DNA of 64,000 bases, from positions 4,299,989 through 4,363,988 of the forward strand of contig NZ_AP024238.1 in NCBI RefSeq assembly GCF_019973615.1. Reading direction: 5' to 3'. The translations under genes and the position numbers were made by a program. This document shows, piece after piece, positions 33,796-42,468 of the stretch. Each line of letters begins with the position of its first letter. Position 1 is the first letter of the stretch. The notes under the pieces were generated by a model that saw nothing but the letters and a program-made list of their open reading frames with translations, had not been told where the DNA came from and did no database searches. This DNA comes from Rhodoferax lithotrophicus (GTDB lineage: Bacteria > Pseudomonadota > Gammaproteobacteria > Burkholderiales > Burkholderiaceae_C).

Positions 33796-35608
33796 TGCAG
33801 GAAAGACCTATCGCGACATTCTGATCTTGGAAGACAGAAATCGGTGGGAAAGCTGCAAGTCCCAATTCGATGCGCAAAGAGATGTGGTGCTTACCTATGA
33901 TCTGGGACTTAGGCGGGAAGTGGAGCAATTGGGCGGTCTAGCCTGCTATGTCGATCATTTGGCGGATAAGCAGTCGATGCAAGAGAATAATTTCCTGATC
34001 TATCACTTCTTCCGCAAATGGCATTTTGATGCTGAAGGGCAGGATATCTTCCAATATCGGGGAGTGCCTTTGGGCTTCTCATTCCGTCTGGAGATATGGA
34101 ATGACTTCGTGTTTTACGCACGCACCCGGATTTGTATGGAAATATTGCGTGGATTGAAATATGAGAAGCTTGTCGTTGGAACCCGACTGGGCTTGATCGA
34201 GTCGGTTCTGACTGAAATGGGTCTGGCCTTTGTGCCGGTATTGCCTAACACGGGTTCCGGCAAAGCAACATATTACTTTCCAATCCATGACTGGATGGAT
34301 GAGAAAGTTCGCTTCAAAGGTATCGGCGGAGTCAAATATCGGCTAAGGGACATCGTGAGCTCGTTGCAGGGCTCGATGATGTCATGGGCGGATCGCTGGT
34401 TCGGTGGGGATAAAAAGAAACCGACAGTCTTCATTCAGGAATATCACCCGACCCGCAAGCTCATCAAGCGCTTGCAGCAGGAAGACAGAGTGCGGCTGCT
34501 GTTGGCCACATTCTCTAGAAACAAGGGTGCGTTCAGATATATTCCGATTTGGAGGGCGGCAAGCAAATTCCAGGTTGAGGCGGATAACTTGATGAGCCGA
34601 TTCCGTGTCCAGCGGTGTGCGAAACTGGTGGTGTCCAATGGTGGGGATATTTCAGACGGGCTCTATCGGATCATCGAAACGCGGATAGCGAACCGCCTTG
34701 CAGCGGCCTTGCGTGATCTTGATTGCGTGATTCGTTACTTGGATGCCAATCCGCTTTCATTGGAGGTATTGATTGCTAACCTTGGCCACCTCGCACCCTT
34801 GGTAGACAGCGTATGTAAGACACGCGGCATCCCCAGTTACTTCATCATCAACGGTATATTGGGAAATGAGTTTTTGGATGAGGGGAAATACGCTACCGTT
34901 ATCAACTCCTACTCGGTCAGTATCAAGGAGCATTATTTTAGGGGGATGGACAACATAGTCTGCCTTGGCGACCCGCGCATGGATGCCTATGCGATGGGTG
35001 AAATTGCGCAGCGCATGATAAACAGGGTGATGCCCACGATTACAGTAGGCGCTTCGGGACATAACAACACGGACCTGAATTCGTATCTGGCGGTGGAGTT
35101 TGATTTTTTATACGACGTTCTGCATGCGCTGACGACGATCAAATCTCGCGGTGTGGCTTTGCATATCATTATCAAAGTCAGGGCAAACGGTTACCGCAAG
35201 CAATATGAGCGATTCGTGCAGGAATATTTCCCGGGACTGGTGGATGAAATATTGGACAGCGCACCTATGCCGCAGGTGCTGCGGCGCACCGATTTCTTCA
35301 TCTCGATATACTCGCAGACGCTGTTCGAGGCATCGTGTTTGGGCATCCCTTGCCTCTACTACAAAAAAGACACGGAGATCATGGACCCACCTTTCGACGG
35401 GAATTCGGAATTGGTGACCGTGACAAGTGTCGATGACCTGATCGTGGCCATAGAGGATTACCGTTCTGGTCACAAACGCTACGATGCCTTCCTTGAAAGG
35501 ACGGTGATGGAAAAATACATCGGCCCCTTGGATGGGGGTAATCTGGAGCGGAACTTGAACTTTATCTACCAGCTTCTTGAACAGGCAAAAAATGGGCCGA
35601 CACATTGA
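33782..35608 (+). CDS. Unassigned 608-aa surface-carbohydrate protein, candidate glycosyltransferase
   Basis: I do not recognise this protein with confidence. It has no signal peptide or membrane segment, so it is probably cytoplasmic. The C-terminal part contains YSQTLFEASCLGIPCLYY and a preceding VLRRTDFFISIYS, which resemble the nucleotide-sugar-binding region of GT-B-fold capsule enzymes such as polysialyl- or glycerophosphotransferase-type proteins. It lies between wzx and two acetyltransferases in the CMP-Leg operon, so a nonulosonate transferase role is possible. It overlaps wzx by 14 bases and the next gene by four. Confidence 0.55.
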   Translation: MSALDAGKTYRDILILEDRNRWESCKSQFDAQRDVVLTYDLGLRREVEQLGGLACYVDHLADKQSMQENNFLIYHFFRKWHFDAEGQDIFQYRGVPLGFSFRLEIWNDFVFYARTRICMEILRGLKYEKLVVGTRLGLIESVLTEMGLAFVPVLPNTGSGKATYYFPIHDWMDEKVRFKGIGGVKYRLRDIVSSLQGSMMSWADRWFGGDKKKPTVFIQEYHPTRKLIKRLQQEDRVRLLLATFSRNKGAFRYIPIWRAASKFQVEADNLMSRFRVQRCAKLVVSNGGDISDGLYRIIETRIANRLAAALRDLDCVIRYLDANPLSLEVLIANLGHLAPLVDSVCKTRGIPSYFIINGILGNEFLDEGKYATVINSYSVSIKEHYFRGMDNIVCLGDPRMDAYAMGEIAQRMINRVMPTITVGASGHNNTDLNSYLAVEFDFLYDVLHALTTIKSRGVALHIIIKVRANGYRKQYERFVQEYFPGLVDEILDSAPMPQVLRRTDFFISIYSQTLFEASCLGIPCLYYKKDTEIMDPPFDGNSELVTVTSVDDLIVAIEDYRSGHKRYDAFLERTVMEKYIGPLDGGNLERNLNFIYQLLEQAKNGPTH

Positions 35609-36267
35609 GCCGGTTATTCTCTGAGTTTAAAAACGGCTTGCGCAGAATGCTCTTGCGCAGAAAATTTCCGACGAGCGTTATTTACGCGGGGGCAGTGCTG
35701 GATCAAGCCAGTATCCTAGATCGGCATTCCGTGGTTTTTCGCGATGTGACGCTGGTGACTTCGACACTGGGCGCATATAGCTACGTACAGTCCGCAACAG
35801 CCATATTCAACGCCGAGATCGGCCCATTCTGCTCTATTGCTGGAGATGTCACCATCGGGCTGGCAATGCATCCGACACATATGGTGAGTACCAGCCCCGT
35901 GTTCTACGACAATGAGCAACCGTTACCCAGTTTCTTCACCAAAAGCAAGCAATTCACCAAGAATCTTCCTCGCACTACGATAGGCGCGGATGTATGGATC
36001 GGACAAGGCGCGATGATCAAGGCGGGTGTGCTGATCGGGGTGGGCGCTGTCATTGGAGCGGGGGCTGTTGTGACCAAGGATATCCCGCCATATGCGGTGG
36101 CCATAGGCTGCCCCGGCCGCGTTATCCGGCAACGCTTCCCGCAGGATATATCCGAGAGATTGTTGGCATCTTGCTGGTGGGATCTGGACGACATAGTACT
36201 CGAACGATTGGCTCCATTCTTCGCCGATCCTGCACAGTTTCTCGATAGATTGGACGCAGTCAAATGA
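35605..36267 (+). CDS. Hexapeptide-repeat acetyltransferase (CatB/VatD-like)
   Basis: A 220-residue xenobiotic-acetyltransferase-type trimeric enzyme. Beta-helix turns (AEIGPFCSIAGDVTIG, TIGADVWIGQGAMIKAGVLIG) bracket a loop with the catalytic histidine (MHPTHMVSTSPVFYD). A TTG start at 35605 overlaps the preceding stop (TTGA); an ATG at 35647 is the alternative and would remove a basic N-terminal segment. It probably O-acetylates the glycan or an intermediate. Confidence 0.75.
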   Translation: MSRLFSEFKNGLRRMLLRRKFPTSVIYAGAVLDQASILDRHSVVFRDVTLVTSTLGAYSYVQSATAIFNAEIGPFCSIAGDVTIGLAMHPTHMVSTSPVFYDNEQPLPSFFTKSKQFTKNLPRTTIGADVWIGQGAMIKAGVLIGVGAVIGAGAVVTKDIPPYAVAIGCPGRVIRQRFPQDISERLLASCWWDLDDIVLERLAPFFADPAQFLDRLDAVK

Positions 36268-36851
36268 GCGCACTACTGACGCGTCTCTTTTCCAAACTCT
36301 ACAGGATATGTTTCGCTTTTTTTCATGGTTGGAAATTCCAAAACGTTGGCGTAGGTGCCGCTCTGTTTCGTCCATACCGGGTTGACGGTGGCAAGGAAAT
36401 CACTATCGGCGCACAGACGGTTTTTCAACGCGGAACATGGCTGTATTGTTGCGGTGTAGACGGGCGAAAAGCTGCTTTGTCGATAGGAGGTGGGTGTGCG
36501 TTCGGCTATAACAACCATATCACTGCTGTCGGTCAGGTGGTGATCGGGGACAATGTGCTTACCGCGAACAACGTATACATTTCCGACAATCTTCACGACT
36601 ACGAAGATGTCTCTATTCCCATCATGCATCAGCGAGTCAGATTCAAGCGAGAAGTGAAGATCGGTGATGGCAGTTGGATTGGTGAGAATGCCTGCGTCAT
36701 CGGCGCGCGCGTTGGGAAGAATTGCGTTATCGGGGCCAACGCTGTCGTGACTTCGGACATCCCAGATTACTCGGTCGCTGTCGGTGTGCCCGCGACGGTA
36801 ATCAAACAGTTCGACCCACAATCGAAGAAATGGATTGCACTGAAAGCTTGA
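36264..36851 (+). CDS. Hexapeptide-repeat acetyltransferase (WcaF/maltose O-acetyltransferase type)
   Basis: A 195-residue left-handed beta-helix acetyltransferase. VVIGDNVLTANNVYISDNLHDY supplies the catalytic histidine region, and VKIGDGSWIGENACVIGARVGKNCVIGANAVVTSDIPDY forms the later coils. A four-base ATGA overlap couples it to the previous acetyltransferase. The acceptor sugar is unknown. Confidence 0.8.
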   Translation: MSALLTRLFSKLYRICFAFFHGWKFQNVGVGAALFRPYRVDGGKEITIGAQTVFQRGTWLYCCGVDGRKAALSIGGGCAFGYNNHITAVGQVVIGDNVLTANNVYISDNLHDYEDVSIPIMHQRVRFKREVKIGDGSWIGENACVIGARVGKNCVIGANAVVTSDIPDYSVAVGVPATVIKQFDPQSKKWIALKA

Positions 36852-36879
36852 AACAATCAATCAGGTAGCAAGATTACAT

Positions 36880-38010
36880 ATGAATATTCTAATTACCGGC
36901 GGAGCGGGATTCATCGGCTCAAGACTGGCCAATCATCTGGTCGCATCAGGTCATCGCGTTATCGTGCTCGATAACCTATCACCGCAGATCCACGGGGCAG
37001 AGCCAGAGTCCTCGCCCCTGTTCCGCAGCCTGGAGCGGCAAGTTGAATTCATTCGTGGCAGCGTCACTCAACGTGCCGATCTGATGCGCGCGCTGGCTGG
37101 CGTGGATACAGTGGTCCATCTGGCGGCGGAGACCGGGACTGGACAGTCCATGTATGCCATCCAGCATTATTCCGATGTCAACATCGGCGGCACCGCACTC
37201 CTGCTGGACGTGATCGCCAACGAGCGATTGCCGATCCGCAAAATCGTGGCGGCATCTTCGCGAGCCGTTTATGGTGAAGGGAGGTATTCGTGTCCGAAGC
37301 ATGGCAATGTGTATCCGGCCTCGCGTGCCGCCGAAAGGATGGAAAAGGGAGATTTTTCCGTTTATTGTCCTCACTGTGGCACAGCGGCGGAAATGATCCC
37401 TACGGATGAGGAAACACCTGTGCACCCCGTCTCTGTTTATGGCATCACCAAACTGACGCAGGAGCAGATGGTGCTTACCGTGGGAAAATCACTGGGGATT
37501 TCCGCGATCACATTCCGCTATCAGAACGTATATGGTCCGGGGCAGTCCCTTTCCAATCCATATACCGGCATCCTTTCCATCTTCTCCACCCGGATACGCA
37601 ACGGGAGTGGCATCAACATCTTCGAGGACGGGAAAGAGAGTCGTGACTTTGTGTTCATCGACGATGTGGTTCAGGCAACGGCGAAGGCTGTCGAGTATGA
37701 ACAACCGTTGGCGGATGTGTTCAATGTGGGTTCGGGAGTGGCGACCGATGTGTTGACCATCGCCAACACCTTGCAGGCCTTGTTGGGTTCGGCGGTGCCA
37801 ACTCAGGTGACCGGGCAATTCCGTTTGGGCGACATCCGTCATAACGTGGCCGATCTTGCCAAGGTGCGCCAGGTGCTTGGCTTCGAGCCCAGTGTCTCCA
37901 TCGAGGAAGGACTTCGCCAATTCGTGGCCTGGGTCAAGGGCGAGCAGATACAAACAGACCGTTATGAAGAGAGCCTGAAAGAGCTCAAGGCGAAGGGACT
38001 GTTCAAGTGA
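36880..38010 (+). CDS. Extended-SDR sugar-nucleotide epimerase/dehydratase with a four-cysteine insert
   Basis: A 376-residue NAD-dependent enzyme. ITGGAGFIGSRLANHLV is the Rossmann site, SSRAVYGEG the serine motif, and YGITKLTQEQM the catalytic Tyr-Lys. Between them is an insert with CPKHGNVYPASR and CPHCG, a likely zinc knuckle. Inserts of this kind occur in dTDP-L-rhamnose 4-epimerase-like proteins. It may make a 6-deoxyhexose epimer for the polysaccharide, but the substrate is uncertain. Confidence 0.75.
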   Translation: MNILITGGAGFIGSRLANHLVASGHRVIVLDNLSPQIHGAEPESSPLFRSLERQVEFIRGSVTQRADLMRALAGVDTVVHLAAETGTGQSMYAIQHYSDVNIGGTALLLDVIANERLPIRKIVAASSRAVYGEGRYSCPKHGNVYPASRAAERMEKGDFSVYCPHCGTAAEMIPTDEETPVHPVSVYGITKLTQEQMVLTVGKSLGISAITFRYQNVYGPGQSLSNPYTGILSIFSTRIRNGSGINIFEDGKESRDFVFIDDVVQATAKAVEYEQPLADVFNVGSGVATDVLTIANTLQALLGSAVPTQVTGQFRLGDIRHNVADLAKVRQVLGFEPSVSIEEGLRQFVAWVKGEQIQTDRYEESLKELKAKGLFK

Positions 38011-38996
38011 GCAAGCAGACGATTCCGGGATTGGTCAGCCTGATCGTGGCCAGCTATAACCATGCAGAGTATCTCGCGCAACGCATGGAAAGCCTGATTG
38101 GGCAGACTTACCAAAATATTGAAATTCTGGTGATCGAGGATTGCTCTCCCGATAACAGTCTTGAAGTGTTGCGCCGGTACGAATCCCATCCAAAAGTAAA
38201 ATTGATTGTCCGCGAAAAGAATGGAGGATGGGTCGCGGTCAGCAATCAAGGGATTGAACTGTCAAAGGGCGAGTTTATACTGTTCGCCAATTGCGACGAC
38301 GATTGCGAACCGCGCATGATCGAAAAACTGATAGTTGCGATGCGTGCGTATCCGACGGCGGGCATTGCATTTTGCCGCAGCCTGATGGTGGATGAAAGTG
38401 ATCGCATCATGGGTGACGACTATGAGATCAGGGAAAAATCGTTCCAGGACAGATGCTCATCCGACACCTTGCTGACCGGCGCAGAAATGAGCCGTTTCCT
38501 GTTGCATTCTTGCGTCATCCCGAATCTGAGCGCGGCATTGATGCGCCGTGAATGTTTTGAAACCGTTGGCAATCTCTCTCCGTCCTACCGAGCCAATAGC
38601 GACTGGGACCTATTCTTCAGGATCGCGGAAAAATATGATGTGGCTTACGTCGCAGAGTCGTTGAATAAATTCAGGCAGCACCAGACCACCATACGCAGCC
38701 TGACCAAGGGGCGCATCACTTACGAAGAATTCTTCCGCTTGCTGCTCGGCCAAATCAAGTTACTGAATATGACTTTTATCGAGCGTTGCCATTATCGATC
38801 ACGTGTGATGTACTTGTGGGGGACGCATTTGTTTTCCCAGCCTTGGATAGGATTGCGCAATTTCCCCTACCACTTGGGGAGAATCATCCAGTTAGACCCT
38901 GTGGCATTGGTATTCTTCATTCCCGGTTTGATTATGGGGGTAGCCAAGGCTGCAGAAAAAGTATGGGGGCTGCTGAGCCGCACCAAACCTGTTTGA
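38007..38996 (+). CDS. Family 2 glycosyltransferase
   Basis: A 329-residue GT-A protein. LVSLIVASYNHAEYLAQRMESL begins the fold, IEDCSPDNS and ANCDDDCEPRM (DxD region) bind the nucleotide sugar, and NSDWDLFFRIAE lies near the acceptor site. A hydrophobic C-terminal segment (LVFFIPGLIMGVAKAAE) may be membrane associated. The GTG start overlaps the epimerase stop (GTGA). Confidence 0.85.
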   Translation: MSKQTIPGLVSLIVASYNHAEYLAQRMESLIGQTYQNIEILVIEDCSPDNSLEVLRRYESHPKVKLIVREKNGGWVAVSNQGIELSKGEFILFANCDDDCEPRMIEKLIVAMRAYPTAGIAFCRSLMVDESDRIMGDDYEIREKSFQDRCSSDTLLTGAEMSRFLLHSCVIPNLSAALMRRECFETVGNLSPSYRANSDWDLFFRIAEKYDVAYVAESLNKFRQHQTTIRSLTKGRITYEEFFRLLLGQIKLLNMTFIERCHYRSRVMYLWGTHLFSQPWIGLRNFPYHLGRIIQLDPVALVFFIPGLIMGVAKAAEKVWGLLSRTKPV

Positions 38997-39046
38997 TGTT
39001 TGAATATGCCAATCAATAATCGATAGAAAATCTTAGTGAGGAAGTT

Positions 39047-39817
39047 ATGCAGTTGGCTGACAAAGTAATCGTTGTTACAGGGGGGGCGGGGTTTCTCGGA
39101 GCGAAATTCTGTGCCGCAATCGCAGAGCAGGGCGGCATCGCCGTTGTCGCTGATGTTGATGCGGCGACGGCCGAACGTGTGGCCGTGCAAATTACCGCAA
39201 CCTGTCCGGGGCGAGCCGAAGCGGTCGTTTTGGATATAACCAGCGCGGCATCCATCAATGCGCTTATCCGCGATCTACAACAAAAACATGGGCGCATCGA
39301 TGCGCTGGTGAACAATGCCTATCCGCGCAATCGGGAGTATGGGAAAAAACTGGAAGAGGTCACCTACGATAGTTTTTGCGAAAACGTTGGTTTGCATTTG
39401 GGTGGATATTTTCTGACTGCGCAGCAATTCAGTCTGTATTTTCGGCAACATGGCGGCGGCAACATAATAAACATGTCTTCGATCTACGGCACGATGACAC
39501 CGCGCTTCGAAGTTTATGCCGATACGCCCATGACCATGCCGGTCGAATATGCGGCAATCAAATCGGCGATCAACCAGTTAACCCGCTATTTCGCACAATA
39601 TTTCAAAGGTGATGGCATACGGGTGAACAGCCTGAGTCCGGGCGGAATTCTGGATGGACAACCCGAGCCATTCCTGCGCAAGTACAACATACATTGCAGC
39701 AGCAAAGGCATGCTGGATCCGCAGGATGTGTGCGGTAGCCTGATGTATTTGCTATCGGATGCGTCGCTGTATGTGACCGGGCATAACTTGCTGGTGGATG
39801 ACGGGTTCTCTCTGTGA
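39047..39817 (+). CDS. ptmA: SDR family oxidoreductase, PtmA-like
   Basis: A 256-residue classical SDR. VTGGAGFLGAKFCAAIAEQG binds the cofactor, NNAYPRNREYGKKLEEV and CENVGLHLGGYFLTAQQF are very close to the pattern I recall for Campylobacter PtmA, with MSSIYG, the MTMPVEYAAIKS catalytic pair and SPGGILD. Length is the same as PtmA. GAGGAAG lies before the ATG. It is separated from the legF end of the operon by eight genes but belongs to the same strand and run, and should serve the same amino-sugar precursor pathway. Confidence 0.78.
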   Translation: MQLADKVIVVTGGAGFLGAKFCAAIAEQGGIAVVADVDAATAERVAVQITATCPGRAEAVVLDITSAASINALIRDLQQKHGRIDALVNNAYPRNREYGKKLEEVTYDSFCENVGLHLGGYFLTAQQFSLYFRQHGGGNIINMSSIYGTMTPRFEVYADTPMTMPVEYAAIKSAINQLTRYFAQYFKGDGIRVNSLSPGGILDGQPEPFLRKYNIHCSSKGMLDPQDVCGSLMYLLSDASLYVTGHNLLVDDGFSL

Positions 39818-39910
39818 GGGGGGTGAAAAACTTCGCAGCAAGTTTTCAGGGCGCAAAATTCTTTGTGACCCGTTATCGCTGAATTGGCCGGACTTGTTTT
39901 CCCCATAACC

Positions 39911-41677
39911 ATGAAATTTATTCCAAGTTCGATTCAGAGAATTCTTGCGGATTATTCCCTGAAAAAATTTCTGTGCTACGCTGCATTCCCTGCACATTGG
40001 GCAAAGCTGTATGCCTTGAAACTTCAGGCCAACACCGAAAAACGCCTGTTCGAAAACCATGTCCTGCAATGGCAGCAAACCAATGAGCCGCGCCCGTCGA
40101 GCCCGCGCTATATATTTCAGCCGTGGTTGCGCTCAGAGCCTGCACCTTCATTCGAATTGGCGGGTGACGGGCTGGTGGTAAACAGGGACTCTGCCGACCC
40201 TGAAATTCGCATGCGCGAGGATAGACTGGGATGGGCATTGCATTTGCACGCGCATGATGGAACCGCCGCATGGACGGCCGTAGAAAAATGGTTAGCAGAA
40301 AGATGGGAAAAGGGTCTGGCCTGTCGTGGTGCCTACTCCATTTCGGAAAGAGTCGGCAACTTGATCTTGCTGTGGAATATTCATGCGCCGCAGCCTGCAC
40401 TGGGCGCGCAAATCGTGCGCATGTTGGAACAGGATACGGATTATCTTCTGGCCCACCTTGAATACCACGGCGAAGCAGGAACAAACAATCACATCCTGAA
40501 CAATGCCAGGGCACTGATATTGGCTGGAGCCTTTTTGAATACAGGTAGCTTCTACGAAGTCGGATGCTGGTTGATGGAAAATCAGCTGGCCAAACATGTC
40601 GCAGAAGACGGCGTAGTGCGGGAAGCCTCCACCCATTATCAATGGGTCATCACCCGGTGGATGGTGGAAGTGGGCTGCGCATTTCACTTTATGGATCAAG
40701 CGCGTTTCCATCAACTGCGCCCCCGGTTACACAACATGCTCCAAGTGTGCGATGCCATGCTGTTGGGTGAGGATGGCGCGAACTACATGCCGCTGCTGGG
40801 TGATATTTCTCCCGACTTTCCACCGCGACTGTATGGCGGAATGACTCGCTTCGGCTATGCGCTTTTGTGCAGCGGCGATGAGGAACAGAATGACAAGGTT
40901 TCGGCAAGCGGTTTTTGGTCGCAATTCTTTGTCGGGCGGATGCAGCCGACGCAGCAGAGCTGGCAAGCACTGGACAACAGCTGGGTGCGCATCAGAAATC
41001 ATGGCTGGTCATTGATTGCCCACGTCGATGTGCATCCCGACGACAGTCGCTCAACGCACGGGCATCATGATCTGTTCTCGTTTGAATTAGCCTTCGGTGG
41101 GCAGCCAGTTATTGTCGATGCGGGAAGAGGGAATTACCTTGCTGGCCGCGACCGTGAGGCGGCGGGAATTCTGGAAGAATGGCACAACACGATCATGGTG
41201 AACGGCAGAAGGACTGGATTTGTGCCGAGAGGCTATATGCCGATTTCATGGCTGAAAAGAATTCGTACTGCTCCCCGTGTTTCGGCAGAAAGCCAGCGGC
41301 TCGAAATTCGGCTGGACGCACCGCATGAAGTGCCGGGAATTTCATGCATTCAAAGAACTTGGTTATGGGCCGACGAGCGAACTGCCATTGTGACCAATCG
41401 CGTGCGAAAAGAACTTGTGTCGCAGGCCAGCATAAAACTCGTGCTCTACGTGATGGGGCAAGTTAGCGAAGCGGAGGGCGGACTCAGGCTGCAAATCGGC
41501 ACGAACAGCTTTCTGTTGTGCTGGAACGGGCTGGACATGCCCGTGCTGAAGGATGCCGTCAGATATGCCGCCTACGATGTGCCAGAACCATGCACAAGGC
41601 TGGAATGGATTGTGATCAGCCAGGACAGTGATTGGGAGTCAGATTTCAAAATCAGCGCATTGGAAAGCATCGAGTGA
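39911..41677 (+). CDS. Heparinase II/III family protein
   Basis: A protein of about 588 residues with an alpha/alpha-toroid N-terminal half and a beta-sandwich C-terminal half. EYHGEAGTNNHILNNARALI carries the conserved asparagine and histidine, and THGHHDLFSFELAFGGQPVIVDAGRGNY is the hallmark of the C-terminal heparinase domain. No signal peptide is obvious. Such proteins are common in polysaccharide biosynthesis loci and may trim, modify or release polymer. The ATG at 39911 is preferred to a TTG at 39884. Confidence 0.82.
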   Translation: MKFIPSSIQRILADYSLKKFLCYAAFPAHWAKLYALKLQANTEKRLFENHVLQWQQTNEPRPSSPRYIFQPWLRSEPAPSFELAGDGLVVNRDSADPEIRMREDRLGWALHLHAHDGTAAWTAVEKWLAERWEKGLACRGAYSISERVGNLILLWNIHAPQPALGAQIVRMLEQDTDYLLAHLEYHGEAGTNNHILNNARALILAGAFLNTGSFYEVGCWLMENQLAKHVAEDGVVREASTHYQWVITRWMVEVGCAFHFMDQARFHQLRPRLHNMLQVCDAMLLGEDGANYMPLLGDISPDFPPRLYGGMTRFGYALLCSGDEEQNDKVSASGFWSQFFVGRMQPTQQSWQALDNSWVRIRNHGWSLIAHVDVHPDDSRSTHGHHDLFSFELAFGGQPVIVDAGRGNYLAGRDREAAGILEEWHNTIMVNGRRTGFVPRGYMPISWLKRIRTAPRVSAESQRLEIRLDAPHEVPGISCIQRTWLWADERTAIVTNRVRKELVSQASIKLVLYVMGQVSEAEGGLRLQIGTNSFLLCWNGLDMPVLKDAVRYAAYDVPEPCTRLEWIVISQDSDWESDFKISALESIE

Positions 41678-42468
41678 TAACAGTACTGACAACCGTGCGG
41701 AATGGAATGCCATTTCTTGCCGAGGCCATCGACTCAATTCGTGCGCAGGAATATAAGAATTTCCGGCACTGCATCGTCGATGACGGTTCATCGGATGGAA
41801 CGGCGGATTTCCTGTCGCAAGCGGCAAACGTGGACCTGACCGTTATCTATACCCAGCCCATAGGCAGAGGGCGCGCGCTTAATCTGGGTGTAGCGCGCAG
41901 CCAATCGGAATTCATCGCCATTCTGGACGCAGACGATACCGCTGCCCCCGGCTGGCTGGCGGCGATGGTCGGCATTATGCAAAGCCAGCCGGAGGTGGCG
42001 GTCTTGAGTTGCAGCGGGATGCTATCGAAAGAGGCAATGGACTCCGACAAGGCTTGCAAGGCTAATGCCTATCAACTTTCTGCGTCAATGTTCCTGTACC
42101 GCAATCCAGTGCATCATTCGGGTACTCTCATTCGCAAGCAGGCCTTGCTCGAAGTTGGTGGCTATGATGAGACTAGAGATTGTCTATTCGATTATGAGCT
42201 GTGGGTGCGACTGATGAAGCAGGGCAAGCAAATCTGGCGCGTTGATAATGGCTATATTTTCAAACGAATTCATGCGGGACAACATTTTGAGCGAAGCAAC
42301 CGGCTCCACTATCTGTTGAGCAGCTATCGCATCCGTCGCAATGTTTGCGCTGATCTGCTCGGCGGTAAGAAAGCCATGATTCCGGCGTTGCTGTTTCTCT
42401 ATGGCTTGTTGCCGCGCTGGATCAGACATTGGGTATATAGCCGGAGAAACCTTGGGGGATCGTTTTAA
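41674..42468 (+). CDS. Family 2 glycosyltransferase
   Basis: A 264-residue GT-A protein. VLTTVRNGMPFLAEAIDSIRAQ, HCIVDDGSSDGT and ILDADDTAAPGWLAAM (DxD) are canonical. The GTG start overlaps the heparinase stop (GTGA), and its TAA overlaps the ATG of the asparagine synthase by one base, so three genes are translationally coupled. The donor is unknown. Confidence 0.85.
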   Translation: MITVLTTVRNGMPFLAEAIDSIRAQEYKNFRHCIVDDGSSDGTADFLSQAANVDLTVIYTQPIGRGRALNLGVARSQSEFIAILDADDTAAPGWLAAMVGIMQSQPEVAVLSCSGMLSKEAMDSDKACKANAYQLSASMFLYRNPVHHSGTLIRKQALLEVGGYDETRDCLFDYELWVRLMKQGKQIWRVDNGYIFKRIHAGQHFERSNRLHYLLSSYRIRRNVCADLLGGKKAMIPALLFLYGLLPRWIRHWVYSRRNLGGSF

